Origin: Takakia lepidozioides
Lineage: Eukaryota; Streptophyta; Takakiopsida; Takakiales; Takakiaceae
Assembly: GCA_030704615.1 (NCBI GenBank)
Contig: CM060731.1
Coordinates: forward strand, 92,484,756 to 92,548,755
DNA length: 64,000 nt
Direction: 5' to 3'
A program made the position numbers and the translations under genes. The notes below the pieces were generated by a model, which was not told the DNA's origin, made no database searches, and saw only the letters and a list, made by a program, of their open reading frames with translations. Shown here piece by piece: positions 44,533 through 53,944 of the stretch; the first letter of the stretch is position 1, and every line of letters begins with the position of its first letter.

Positions 44533-45126
44533 TTGCATACCGTTGGCAGTTATTGCGCAAAGGCCAGGGGCCGCATTCCGGAGACAAGGTTCATCAACAC
44601 TCTGACAGCCAATTTTTGGGAGAGGGCTTGCCGGATTTGTGAATATGCTTCGTCGCTCGGAAAGATCGACCCTGCATTCCTTTCCCTCGCTGCAGCCCCC
44701 CTTCTCCCAGGGCGCTTGCCCGAACGCCGTCCTGGCAGTCTTGTGTGCACATCTCCCATGGTAGAAAACTCAAGCGCTATAGTGTACTGCCCTTCTCATG
44801 AGCATAGAGCTACATTTCCGTGCAGAGGGGAGATCTGTCGGGTGATGGAGAAATATCTCTGCGTTCGATACCACCTGAAACCGGGGTCAGTATTCTTGGA
44901 GGAGGAAATGAAGGATTCAAATGGAGTTGTAGTTGAAAGTTCCACGATGATTTCGGCGACGGCAGGGAATGGCGAGTTCCACCATCGGACAACGTCATAT
45001 ACAGGGCTGTTGGGGACTTCATTTGCTCGCCAAATGCGCCTTCTATCCTGCCACCTTCCACGAAACAATCCGCGAATCAGAGAGTTGGTACCTCAAAGAG
45101 AGAAATCCGCAATGAAGTTAATCTAG
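44533..45126 (+). CDS. MULE-associated ORF, unknown domain
   Basis: A 197-aa open frame includes RFINTLTANFWERACRICEY, then SSAIVYCPSHEHRATFPCRG, then VMEKYLCVRYHLKPGSVFLE. Cys and His spacing is irregular and I recognise no finger. It sits between two other plus-strand remnants of the element and may be part of the same protein. The start shown is the first Met; a splice acceptor upstream is equally possible. Confidence 0.35.
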   Translation: MHTVGSYCAKARGRIPETRFINTLTANFWERACRICEYASSLGKIDPAFLSLAAAPLLPGRLPERRPGSLVCTSPMVENSSAIVYCPSHEHRATFPCRGEICRVMEKYLCVRYHLKPGSVFLEEEMKDSNGVVVESSTMISATAGNGEFHHRTTSYTGLLGTSFARQMRLLSCHLPRNNPRIRELVPQREKSAMKLI

Positions 45127-45139
45127 AGCCGACCCCATC

Positions 45140-45504
45140 AATGAAGATGAGTGAGAACCGGGTTGTTCACAACCTGTCCGACTCAGACGAGGTCATCGAA
45201 GCTCCAAGATCATCCTGGAGATAAGGCAAGTCCTCAATGGACATCATCGGACGAGGGAGTCATGTTCCCAGCACGAGCTCAACAACTTGATCCATTCTTG
45301 ATATTCTGCGAGGGCTTCAGATGGAGGGACACCGCTCCGAGCTGGCTGGGCTGGACTACAGCAAGTTCGCAATTAAATCCGTGACATGCCTTCCCGCAGA
45401 CGTCGACGGCAATATCTTCTTTGAGTTCCACCCTCGAACGGACTATTCGAGGGCATCCAGAATGTTGACAGATATGGATAGGAAACATGACGGTCATCCT
45501 TGAT
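45140..45504 (+). pseudogene. Short MULE exon remnants
   Basis: The ATG at 45,140 opens MKMSENRVVHNLSDSDEVIE, an acidic stretch ending at a stop near 45,224. A second frame at 45,321-45,504 reads LAGLDYSKFAIKSVTCLPAD and NIFFEFHPRTDYSRASRML. They lie just ahead of the catalytic block and are likely pieces of the transposase N-terminus, but the joins cannot be settled by eye. Confidence 0.35.
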
Positions 45505-45679
45505 GCGTCACCAAAACCACCAGCATGAAGATGCTCAATGGTGTGCGGGTGCGCTACGTTGTATGTGCGGGTGCGCTGTGGTGTTTCTCCCCAACTTGCT
45601 TCCACTTTAAATCCAGAGGTCAGAGGAACGAGACGGATTGGACAAGCACAGCTCATCAACCATTTTGAGCTCAGGAAAA

Positions 45680-46796
45680 GGTTCCAAACTCCACATTTAA
45701 GTGTGCGCATTGCAAAGAACCACCACATTGCATGCCTGTTTGTAATGCCAGGCAGTTTTATATGTTGCACCGTTTCCCTGACCTCACACGAGCTTGCATA
45801 CACGTTGGTGTGCATTGTCACAAATTGACGAGGGGAAACTCGCGGGAGGCTGCCCAGGAGGCAGAGCAGCTCATTCAGGAGGAGGTTAAGTTGAGACCTG
45901 GTGCCAAACCCAAACAGATACAGCTGCAGGCCGCCCATAAGATGACATTGGGCAGAATTATGTCGGAAGATGGCTCCGACAGAGTCCCTCTCGATGAGAA
46001 GGAAATGGAGGCCTTGTTGGAGTCAGTGTCCCACGTCTGTTCACCGAAAGTCCGAAACCACATTGTCTCCTGCAAACAGAGAATTGGGCGAGGCTCGGAT
46101 ATGCACTCCATTCTGGAGGTGAAGCGACGATGTGGATATGACTACATTCATGGAAGTAGGTTTCCAGGACAAGGGACTGAGGCAGATCGTTGTTTTGTAT
46201 TCAAAATGTCAACGTGTGGGCCTGGCAACGGCGTGGGACTGGTCCACCGGATGACGAGTGGGGATTTGTCAAACAGTTGGGTCATGTTTGACCATATCAA
46301 GCGAATTACAAATCACCAGTAGGTGACAATGGGTGCATACGTCTACGACCCCCACTGCAGGATGCTAATGACAATTGCTATTTGTGAGATGAAAGGGGAG
46401 GACACACAATCGGAGACGCTTCTTTGGCAGGGGACAAACGAACAGATGGGTAGGGCGGGATTGCCCCCGCCCAATTTCCGTGGTTTCATGGCGGACAACG
46501 CACAAGCAAATTGCGCTGCCATCCGAAGGGTGTACGGGGAAGACCCCAATGTTCCAATGGAAGGCAATGATAGATCTTGTGGGTTCCATTTTCTGTAGAG
46601 CTTGTCGCAGTACACAACCAGGCTCGTGGCGCCAGAATTCAGAGAGGAGCACCGTTCCATGTGTCTTGCATGGCGTGCTCCCACCTTGGATGATGCAGAG
46701 ACACAGTTTGCATATATACGGGCTTGGTGGACAACGTCAGGTGCTGTAAAGAAATTATATGAGGATCCGGGTGGATACGAGAGCACGTTGTGATGA
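45680..46796 (+). pseudogene. MULE transposase catalytic region
   Basis: A Cys-rich start (CAHCKEPPHCMPVCNARQFY) leads to FPDLTRACIHVGVHCHKLTR, then FKMSTCGPGNGVGLVHRMTS and NSWVMFDHIKRI. A TAG at 46,321-46,323 interrupts, then the frame continues MGAYVYDPHCRMLMTIAICE, NFRGFMADNAQANCAAIRRV and CGFHFL. After another TAG (near 46,597) comes FAYIRAWWTTSGAVKKLYED. The acidic residues of MTIAICE and GFMADNAQAN sit where MULE-type DDE cores have catalytic acids. At least two nonsense codons make it inactive. Confidence 0.6.
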
Positions 46797-46799
46797 GAT

Positions 46800-47690
46800 G
46801 ATTCGGAGGAACCCACACGGTGCTGTACCTGCACCTTGTTTCAGCGCACAGCACTTCCTTTGAAATGATGGCAATGTCCTTGCAATTCTCCACTGTGACT
46901 CCGACACTCTTGTCTCCACAATGGGTATGTTGTACTGCGTTACTACATATGGCTCGTTATGTTCCTCGGGCACGTGCCCTGTGCTCAAAGGAGATGGCGA
47001 TCTTGAATGTGCAGGGCTTGCGGTGCTCGACGAGACGTCCTCGGGCAACATTACGGGACCACGAGGGAGCGTGCGAATATTCTTGTCAACTCGCCATGAA
47101 TCCTCTTCTCCGCCAGGTGCCTCGTCAAGTCTTCGTCTCACTAGACGAGTGTGAACACCTTCCAAGTGTTGGCCTCTTCGAAGCAATGGTGTGTCTCGAA
47201 GGCCCTCTCGCAAAACTGCCGCCCACTTCCGAGGATTCGTCGATCTGGAGGCAGTCCGCATCAGCATTTCATGCCTGCCCGGCCCCAAGCCCCACTGTTT
47301 CCCTTTCAAGAACTTGTTATACCTGCATTGCTGCATAATTGACCTCACAATGTCCTCCGTTGTGGCAGTGAGGATGTCCACCAAATGCGCCGCAGAGGAG
47401 GCACGCCAGGAAGAATGTACTGATTCGGCCATGTTTGTTGTCAGCATGTCGGTGTCGGAGTCCAGACACATTTCCTACACATGCACATTCTCAGGTTACA
47501 AGGAAGTTACAAATAATGACTAGCATAATATTGAACGGGACGTGAATTCGTCCAACTCACCTCCCGCATATAGTCGCCGAACTGGAGGAAACGATAATGC
47601 CACCATGCTAGCCAACTGACCATTGACTCCCAGATTTTCTCACGCCACAACGCAAATGTTTTGGTTATGTAGGCACGACATAATGACTTG
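46800..47690 (-). pseudogene. Inverted middle segment of the MULE transposase
   Basis: On the minus strand one block (about 47,690-47,560) reads ALWREKIWESMVSWLAWWHY and RFLQFGDYMREV, ending at a GTGAGT donor. An AG acceptor near 47,474 then opens MCLDSDTDMLTTNMAESVHS, continuing VDILTATTEDIVRSIMQQCR and a Ser/Pro-rich tail. The phrase TTNMAES is typical of the region between the DDE core and the SWIM finger of MULE transposases, yet it is antisense to both. The simplest reading is an inversion within the element. An insertion of a second MULE in reverse orientation is the alternative. Confidence 0.6.
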
Positions 47691-47699
47691 TGTATTTGA

Positions 47700-48318
47700 C
47701 AAGCCCAAGTACGGGATTCAGGGAATGCCGGAGCCTCTGGGCGTATGGCCTGTTGCACCGGGTTGCAACCTCTCTCAGAATGAGGCGGATGCTCTTTCTG
47801 CAGCAGGATTTCGAATGGTGCAATGCACAGACGTCCCGGCCCACCCATTTCCAGTTCCTCAGACCCAGCCATTGCAGACTGCGAGGTCTAGTAGAGACGG
47901 ATTGGACAATTCTGCACATCCCACAATGCGATTCGGAAGAGTGAAGAGACGACACCCTCCCAACAAGTTGAATGAGACTCGGATTGCCAATGCTCTTGGG
48001 ATGGCTTGCACTATTTAGAGCTCCCAGGACGTACCCGCACCCGGCCTTGGGCGTGTTTATCGGATGGCAACGGCCGACTCAGCTGTACACGACGACATAT
48101 ACACAATTACAATCGGAGTAGAGCCGACCTGCAATTGTACGGACTTCTCGTTGATGGAAGCAAAGAAGGGGACAAAGTATTATCCGTGCAAGCATCTGTA
48201 TTACATTTACCTGAAGAGGTTGAGGATGAACTTGAGTATTGATGACTTTGTTCATGCACCACCGTTGAGCGTGAACGAGCTGCACAAACTCCTCGGCAGG
48301 GATTCCAGAAATCATTGA
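47700..48318 (+). pseudogene. MULE C-terminus with SWIM zinc finger
   Basis: The frame at about 47,623-48,018 reads VAPGCNLSQNEADALSAAGF and FGRVKRRHPPNKLNETRI. After a stop and frame change, 48,064-48,318 reads VHDDIYTITIGVEPTCNCTD, then KYYPCKHLYYIYLKRLR, then PPLSVNELHKLLGRDS. C-N-C...C-K-H is the CxCx(n)CxH SWIM signature, which binds zinc. The same exon is found decayed at 52.1 kb. Confidence 0.65.
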
Positions 48319-48584
48319 TGGGGCAAAGGGAATCCACCATATGGATATTTGCAATTGCATTTTTATGCATTAGACTTTGTTTTGCAGTGTAATGAAATGC
48401 ACCCCAAAACTCCAGGAATGAGACAGGCAATATTAAAGTAATCTCTTTCAAACACATTATGGACTTCTAGATATCCGTTGACGTCCAGTGGCAGTTCAGT
48501 GTCGAAACAGAATCCATAATAAGATGGCGGCAGGAAAAATTTGCAGATCTTCCAAAAAACTGAGTTCCAATAGAAGCAGTTGTG

Positions 48585-48985
48585 GGGTCCATTTCTAGAA
48601 ATATGGCGCCGAATTTCCCTATTTTGGGCCGAAAACTGGCCAAGTCCCAATAAGGTGGACGCATTGCCGAAGCAAGCGTAACTTATGGTGTCACTTGTCA
48701 CAGAAGGGCTACTGCCTTCCGGTAGGAAAGTGGACACCTTTGTAACAACCAACAGGGTGGTTTGAACCCACAACCACTCGTAAGAGGGTATATGCCCTTA
48801 ACACTGGGCTACATATTGGTTGTTGGCTAAGTCCCAACATGTACGGGAACAATGTCTGGAAAAATGGTGTCGCGCCGAATTTCGAGTTACATGGCCCAGA
48901 ACTGCTCAACATCTGTGCAATCCTCGGCACCATCTCCCGAAATTCGGTGCCACATTTCCAAATTTTGGGCTAACATACTTGGCAT
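48585..48985. repeat. Dispersed GGCGCCGAATTTCC repeat units
   Basis: ATGGCGCCGAATTTCC at 48,603-48,618 and degenerate copies near 48,876 and 48,935 resemble the intron block at 37.7-38.4 kb, including the GGCTAAGTCCC spacer (near 48,825). SINE copy 2 interrupts the block. The block continues beyond the hAT-type element at about 49,855-49,960. Confidence 0.7.
48651..48828 (-). mobile_element. tRNA-derived SINE, copy 2
   Basis: The reverse complement matches copy 1 across its length: an A-box at 48,801-48,813 (TGTAGCCCAGTGT), a B-box at 48,759-48,768 (GGTTCAAACC), GGTGTCCACTTTCCTACCGG and CATAAGTTACGCTTGCTTCG. The flanks share AAGTCCCAA (48,642-48,650 and 48,829-48,837), a likely target duplication, although the surrounding repeat also carries this word. 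Confidence 0.8.
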
Positions 48986-48993
48986 GTTGGGAC

Positions 48994-49841
48994 CAGTGTT
49001 GTGCGGGTTCTGCCTTTTTAAGGGACCCGTCGGGTCCGGGTGCGGGTTTTCTTTCAGAGCCAAGTCCGGGTCCGGATCCGGGTTTTTGAAATTTAAAAAA
49101 TCCGGGTCCGGGTTTGTCAACACGGACTCGGGTTAGGGTCCGGGTAGTTGTTGGGAAATATTAGCGGGTTCACGGGTTCGGATCCGGGTCCTAATTTATT
49201 GATTAAATAAATTAGAAAAATAAGATTAATTAGGGATAAAATTATTTTTGGCTGGAAAAACTTTAAATCCTAATAATGAATTTTATTTTAAGAGACATTC
49301 CTTCAAATATACCATGAGTAAGAATTAAAATAGAAGTTTGAGTTCCATTTTCTATTTTTCAATATCAATTCTTTAAACATGTTAAAAATAGTAATATGCC
49401 TCAAGGGTAGATCACTATAGCATGGATGTGTGGGATCTGGCATAATAATAATATATGACGCCTCCTTTGGGAGGTGTAAATTATGGTCCCATAGGGCACA
49501 ACTTTGTGACACCACGCCATGGATTGAACCCACAACCGTTTTTGAGGTGGTATGTGGGCATTACCACTGGGCTACAACGTGGTGGGGCTGGCTGCTGCAG
49601 TGGCCTACTGCTTGCTTGTCCCTCCACACATATGACAAAACCTACCAGATCTAAGGTGGACCCCGCATGCCCCATCTAAAATTAAGACCCTGACCCTGAC
49701 CCCCTACATTGGCCCACGGGTAGCGGGTTTAACGGGTTCTGGACCCAGCAGGCGGGTCCGGGTATTTTGTGATAGCACGGGTGCGGGTGCGGGTAACATG
49801 GATCCTAACCCGCCTTCAAAACCCAGACCCGCACAACACTA
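48994..49841. mobile_element. Non-autonomous hAT-type element, 848 bp
   Basis: The ends are CAGTGTTGTGCGGGTTCTG and, inverted, TAGTGTTGTGCGGGTCTGG. The 8-bp target duplication GTTGGGAC is exact (48,986-48,993 and 49,842-49,849). Subterminal DNA at both ends is built of CGGGTCCGGGT words. There is no transposase. The interior is AT-rich and holds SINE copy 3. Removing it joins the two halves of the GGCGCC repeat block. Confidence 0.9.
49450..49590 (-). mobile_element. tRNA-derived SINE, copy 3, inside the hAT-type element
   Basis: The reverse complement has TGTAGCCCAGTGG (A-box, 49,564-49,576) and GGTTCAATCC (B-box, 49,521-49,530), spaced as in copies 1 and 2. The body is more divergent, but GGAGGCGTCATA near its end matches the tail of copy 1. 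Ends are approximate and no target duplication was found. Confidence 0.65.
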
Positions 49842-50204
49842 GTTGGGACCTACTGCCGCGAAATTCGGCACCATTTTTCACCAGAGGCACCTATTACCGC
49901 AAAATAGGTCGCAATTTTCTTTGGTTGCGGAACCTATTATTCGGCGCCATTTTTACAGATATCGCTCGGAATTTCCATGAGCGCAAGACGAAATATCATG
50001 AGCACGGCTCCCAAAACTTCAATTTCAGCTTCAAACAATGAATATTATATTATTTTTGTTCTGACACATTCCATTAAAATAATTTTTTTAATGTTTTTTA
50101 TTTCCAAAATTTGTACTTTGCTCATGAAAAGCGATTGTCTTACTACTCCGCTCATGCCGCTCAATGCTCATGAAATAGCTAACCTCCTCCAGAAAGATTA
50201 CATA

Positions 50205-50630
50205 AAATTATACTCTTGGTCAAAAAAAAAAACGCACTCTTGGTCAAGCTTGCGTTAATGCAAGCCTGAACCTTGGTCTGAAACCAGTCCCCTTTCGGGG
50301 GAAAAAAAAGAAAAAAAAGAAAAAAAAACCACTCTTGGTCAGGCTTGCATTAACGTAAGCCTGAACCCTGGTCTGAAACCAGTCCCCTTTCATTAATATA
50401 TATATATACATATATTTGGTCAGGCTTGCATTAACACAAGCCTGAACCCTGCTCTGAAACTAGTCCCCTTTCCTACACTCTGTGCACTTGTGCAAATCCA
50501 AGAAAACCACAATGTGTGCACAGAAACGTCTGTGATACCAGGGTATGTAGCCACATCAAATACTGTAATCAAATATTGTAATCAAATACTGTAATCAAAC
50601 TTGCGTTAACGCAAGCTTGAACATAGAGTG
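50205..50630. repeat. GCTTGCGTTAACGCAAGC-type palindromes, cluster 2
   Basis: Copies: GCTTGCGTTAATGCAAGC near 50,249; GCTTGCATTAACGTAAGC near 50,343; GCTTGCATTAACACAAGC near 50,426; a perfect GCTTGCGTTAACGCAAGC near 50,599. The first three are each followed by CTGAACC(C/T)TG(G/C)TCTGAAAC and AGTCCCCTTT, making units of roughly 85-95 bp. An A-run and a (TA)n stretch separate some of them. Confidence 0.85.
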
Positions 50631-50689
50631 CAATCGGGTCTAAAAGGAAGCAAATGCAAATGGCAATGCACTTCCATTCTAACCTGTAA

Positions 50690-52120
50690 ATGACTCGCTT
50701 CATTGCCTGCTCCCCATTGTACTACGTATTGAATAGGTTAGAGCGCAAAATTCCCCCATCTACTGCGAATTCACGGAAGAAGGCATACTTCCAAACAATC
50801 TCTTTCCACCTCCAAATGAAAGTGCTGAAAGATTCATCGGGCTCAGCCACCTCGATTTTGAAGTCAATGAAGAGTTTGCTCCATAACTTCCAAACCCCTC
50901 TCTCTAGCTGCCAAGACACAAGCTTGTGTTATGATGCGTTTACAAACAATTGTAATTTTAATGCAAGTTATTGTGAAGGCAGGATGATTTCAACACCTGG
51001 CACCAAAATATCACTTTATGGAGCCACTTGTCCTAGTCGACATCGCTGAAAGGCCCCACGAAATGAAAGTTGTTTGCCTGACGGACAAGGTCAGAGTTCC
51101 AGATCTTAAGCCATCACACCTTGTGCTTTGGTTCCACCATTGCCATTGCAAGCCTATGCAACTTCTCCTGTGTCATTTCTGGCTTGCCACTCTTGTTCCA
51201 ATGGAGCCGCACTTGGTCCAGGAATCCTGCACCGAGACTAGGATCAGCTATGCGAAGCTGTTTGGTGAACGCCGTGACAACGTTTTTGCGGCATAATCTC
51301 ATAGGTCCTGTCATGAACATCCGATCTAGAGGTCGCCATGGCGCCCATAGCCTGACAAGGGGACATTCACAATTTGGGTGACGCGACACTCCAGGGTTCT
51401 AGCAGACTCTATCTTGCACTCATTATCTGCACCAGCCTCAACCCAAAGTACCGCATTTCCATTCTTTTTTGTGGGCCAATTGTTGCCATGTCGAGGTCAT
51501 GTAGGAAAGTTGGAAGGGAAAGCCATTGGAGAAACTGACGTTACGACAGTTGGGCCTCTCAGAAGGCGAATCCTGGCCTCCTCCAGCATGTCAATTTCCA
51601 GTTTGGAGAGTGCGGTTCCTAACTTCACTGGCTGGAATTTGAGGCTTCATTATCACAGAATCCCGAACAGTCCCCATGACACAGCGCACAATGACATCCA
51701 GGCAGAACCAGAACTTGTGAGGCCTAGACTCCCGCGACATGTAATGCTTGAATAAGCCGGTGAATGTTGAGGCGGGAGTTCCGCGTGTCCTTTTCAAAAT
51801 CTAGGCGGTGCACTTCTGAAACGAGGGGTGCCCTAATAGCAGCACACTTGACTTTTGATCCCTGGGGAGTCCGTTCTATATGCCACATTGCCTTTGTACA
51901 GTCAGACTCCTCTACCGGCAGCATGTTCTCCCCTTCTCCCCGGACTGTAATGGTTGGAGACTCGAGAGGGAACGATGCTGAAGAAGATTCACCCACAAAG
52001 GGGGTGACAACCACGAAAGTGGGGGGGCACAGGCACACGAGGTGAGAAGTTGTCCCTATCGTGGCATTGAGCAGGCCATCAACGAAGCAATGGACTATTG
52101 GCGATTTTCCTAATTGCACT
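50690..52120 (-). pseudogene. Methyltransferase-like gene family, copy 3, decayed
   Basis: On the minus strand, 51,290-51,115 reads QLRIADPSLGAGFLDQV and KPEMTQEKLHRLAMAMVE, matching AIADRALGADFLVEV and KPTMTLEKLHRLATACVD of the copy at 39 kb. 51,105-50,996 reads WNSDLVRQANNFHFVGPFSD, with a stop, then DKWLHKVIFWCQ. 50,919-50,695 reads LFIDFKIEVAEPDESF and, after a TAG, EQAMKRVIYR, matching FKLEIAGEAESLRDY and KAAMRLLYR with the same splice site. Upstream blocks (52,119-51,400) are too decayed to assign. No catalytic exons are present. Confidence 0.65.
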
Positions 52121-52975
52121 TTTCCGGACTTTCAGAACACGCTCTCAAGCTCTCTTGGTAAGATAGGCAATTTTGTCTCGTGCCAGCATCTTTACTACAT
52201 CTACATTCAGAGGATGTTTTGCGATCCTAAACGAGACACGTACATTCACCAATGTACGTTAGGACCAGTGTTGGACTGGTATGTCCATTTTTTAATACCA
52301 GACTGGTCTTGGTATGAAGGGTCCCACCCCTTTTTCATACCAGGCTGGTATAGGTATCTATACAGGTATGAGCAACTTGGGTATGAATTTGGTATGAGTA
52401 GTTGTACTTTGGGCTATATATGAGTATGGTACTGGTATTGCCCTTTCTCTGTAGTGATACTGGGGGGGTATGAGCACTGGTATGGTATTTCTACAGCTCA
52501 CCATACATAGAAATAAATGTCATTTAGCACATTGCTAATTTTAATCCAAGCCGTGAAACACTAGACAAAGGTAACCCAAAGTAGCACGAAACATCAAATG
52601 AAGTCTAAATTGCAACATGGAGCCTTGAATTAACCAAATTGTAGTACAGGGTATAACTAGCTGCACTAACATATACTCATATCTATCTCCATTCGCCATG
52701 AACTCACCGCAATACTGGTATCGGGACCATGCTATTCCTCCATATACCCAGACTGGTATGATATGTGTGCGGGGAATCCTAAAGCCATACTCCCCCAGTA
52801 CGTTATCACATGGCTACACTGGTTCTTTCATACCCGACTGGTATGTTCTTCAATATATATATTCATACATGTATTCCATACCTAGGTTAAACTAGGTATA
52901 CCAGTCCAACACTGGTTAGGACCCAATGACGTTCATACACTACTGCAGCGAGATAGTTCGGGTTCAATTTGAGAT
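52090..52975 (+). pseudogene. SWIM-finger exon of a second MULE, split by a hAT-type element
   Basis: The frame reads FPNCTFPDFQNTLSSSLGKI and GNFVSCQHLYYIYIQRM, then YIHQCTL to the insertion. After 52,914 it resumes in frame with PNDVHTLLQRD. The pattern parallels the exon at 48.1-48.3 kb (CNCTDF, CKHLYYIY, FVHAPPLSVNELHKLLGRD). The second SWIM cysteine is Phe here (C-T-F), so zinc binding is probably lost. The rest of this MULE is not seen. Confidence 0.7.
52266..52914. mobile_element. Non-autonomous hAT-type element, 649 bp
   Basis: Perfect terminal inverted repeats CAGTGTTGGACTGGTAT and ATACCAGTCCAACACTG are flanked by the exact 8-bp duplication GTTAGGAC (52,258-52,265 and 52,915-52,922). 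Inside, ACTGGTAT words recur near both ends. No coding capacity. It sits inside the SWIM exon described above. Confidence 0.95.
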
Positions 52976-53054
52976 GTAGTCGGGATTTGCATTGCAACTC
53001 TGCCGGTTATTATGTCATGTCATTGTTATGAAAATCTAAAGTGTATCCGACTTT

Positions 53055-53230
53055 GGAGATGGCTTCGTGCTGGTTAATGGCAACATTTTCTTAGAATGAG
53101 ATCAATCTTCAATCTTGTTTTGCAATGCATGTTTGTGTTCCAACCAGGTGGACTTGCAGATGGCTTCGTGCTGGTTATTGGCAACACTTTCTTGAATGAG
53201 ATCAAATCTTGTTTTGCAATTGGTTTATGA
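53055..53230. repeat. Direct repeat, unit about 100 bp
   Basis: GATGGCTTCGTGCTGGTTA begins near 53,058 and again near 53,159. Both copies are followed by GGCAACA(T/C)TTTCTT, GAATGAGATCAA and TCTTGTTTTGCAAT. Confidence 0.8.
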
Positions 53231-53243
53231 CTACACTTTCTAT

Positions 53244-53665
53244 GAGATGAATGAATGAGATGAATGAGATGAATCCGATGAATGTCATGAATGTTCTTTT
53301 ACAAACAATCTTATTTCAATCATTCATGGTACATTCATCCAATCATTTTTCATCCCACATTCATCCTACATTCATCCATTCCTCATTGCCATTCATCCTT
53401 GCTTACTTCATTGAGAAGTTTTTCGTGCACATTCATCTCAGATTTTCTTGCATGGAGGTCGGCGTCTTCGGTCCCGACATGGTATGTTACCCTCCAATTT
53501 GCACAAGTTTGCGTCCACGACAATAGGCCCTGCTTCTTCCACAGTTATAAGCTCCACTTCCATGTTCTGCTCACGCTTAAAATGTGCTCACGCTTAAGGG
53601 AATCTGCTCACGACTAATGGAATCTACTCACGCTTAGTGCGCTAAGCGTGAGCGCGCTCACGCCC
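53244..53665. repeat. ATGA-type microsatellite and CTCACGCTTA repeats with hairpin
   Basis: 53,244-53,295 is a GATGAATGA microsatellite, and CATTCAT words follow to about 53,440. From 53,566 to 53,637 CTCACGCTTA recurs three times, plus one variant (CTCACGACTA). It ends in a hairpin: CTCACGCTTAG (53,627-53,637), loop TGCG, CTAAGCGTGAG (53,642-53,652). Confidence 0.75.
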
Positions 53666-53756
53666 TAGCTGCTCTCCTCCTCTTCGGCGTCCCCATAATT
53701 CGACATGTCGGACGTTAACTGAAAACACATTAAGGGATGAACAAAAATGAAGCTTC

Positions 53757-53944
53757 AATATCTTAGATGGAATCTACCATCTCGCTCTAGACGAGAATCA
53801 TCTCTGTATCTCTCTACTTCTTCTTCTTCTCCAACTTTCCCTTGCTCCACCTCCACTTCTCTCTGCTCCACTGTAGAGATTCTAAGTCCTCAAATACGAT
53901 CTTCTTCTGCCCTAACTAGGTCTCTTTCAGCAGCTCGACGCTGC
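53757..53944 (-). pseudogene. Possible coiled-coil exon fragment
   Basis: After an AG acceptor near 53,945 the minus strand reads RRAAERDLVRAEEDRI, a stop, then STVEQREVEVEQGKVGEEEE and VERYRDDSRLERDGRF. The Glu/Arg-rich heptad-like pattern is protein-like, but no domain is recognised and the frame has a TGA. It may be the N-terminal coiled coil of a gag gene. Confidence 0.3.

Larger units (their letters stand above)
43613..48318 (+). mobile_element. Mutator-like element (MULE) with SWIM finger, internally rearranged
   Basis: Plus-strand exons encode an N-terminal region, a transposase catalytic region (45.7-46.8 kb) and a C-terminal SWIM zinc finger (48.06-48.32 kb), the usual domain order of MULE transposases. 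The part that should link catalytic core and SWIM (46.8-47.7 kb) is on the minus strand, so an internal inversion is likely. Terminal repeats were not found. Start and end are those of the coding remnants. Confidence 0.6.

Noticed and set aside
50205-50630. CRISPR-like array
   Set aside because: Repeats are palindromic with variable length and degenerate copies, spacers are simple sequence, and the genome is eukaryotic.
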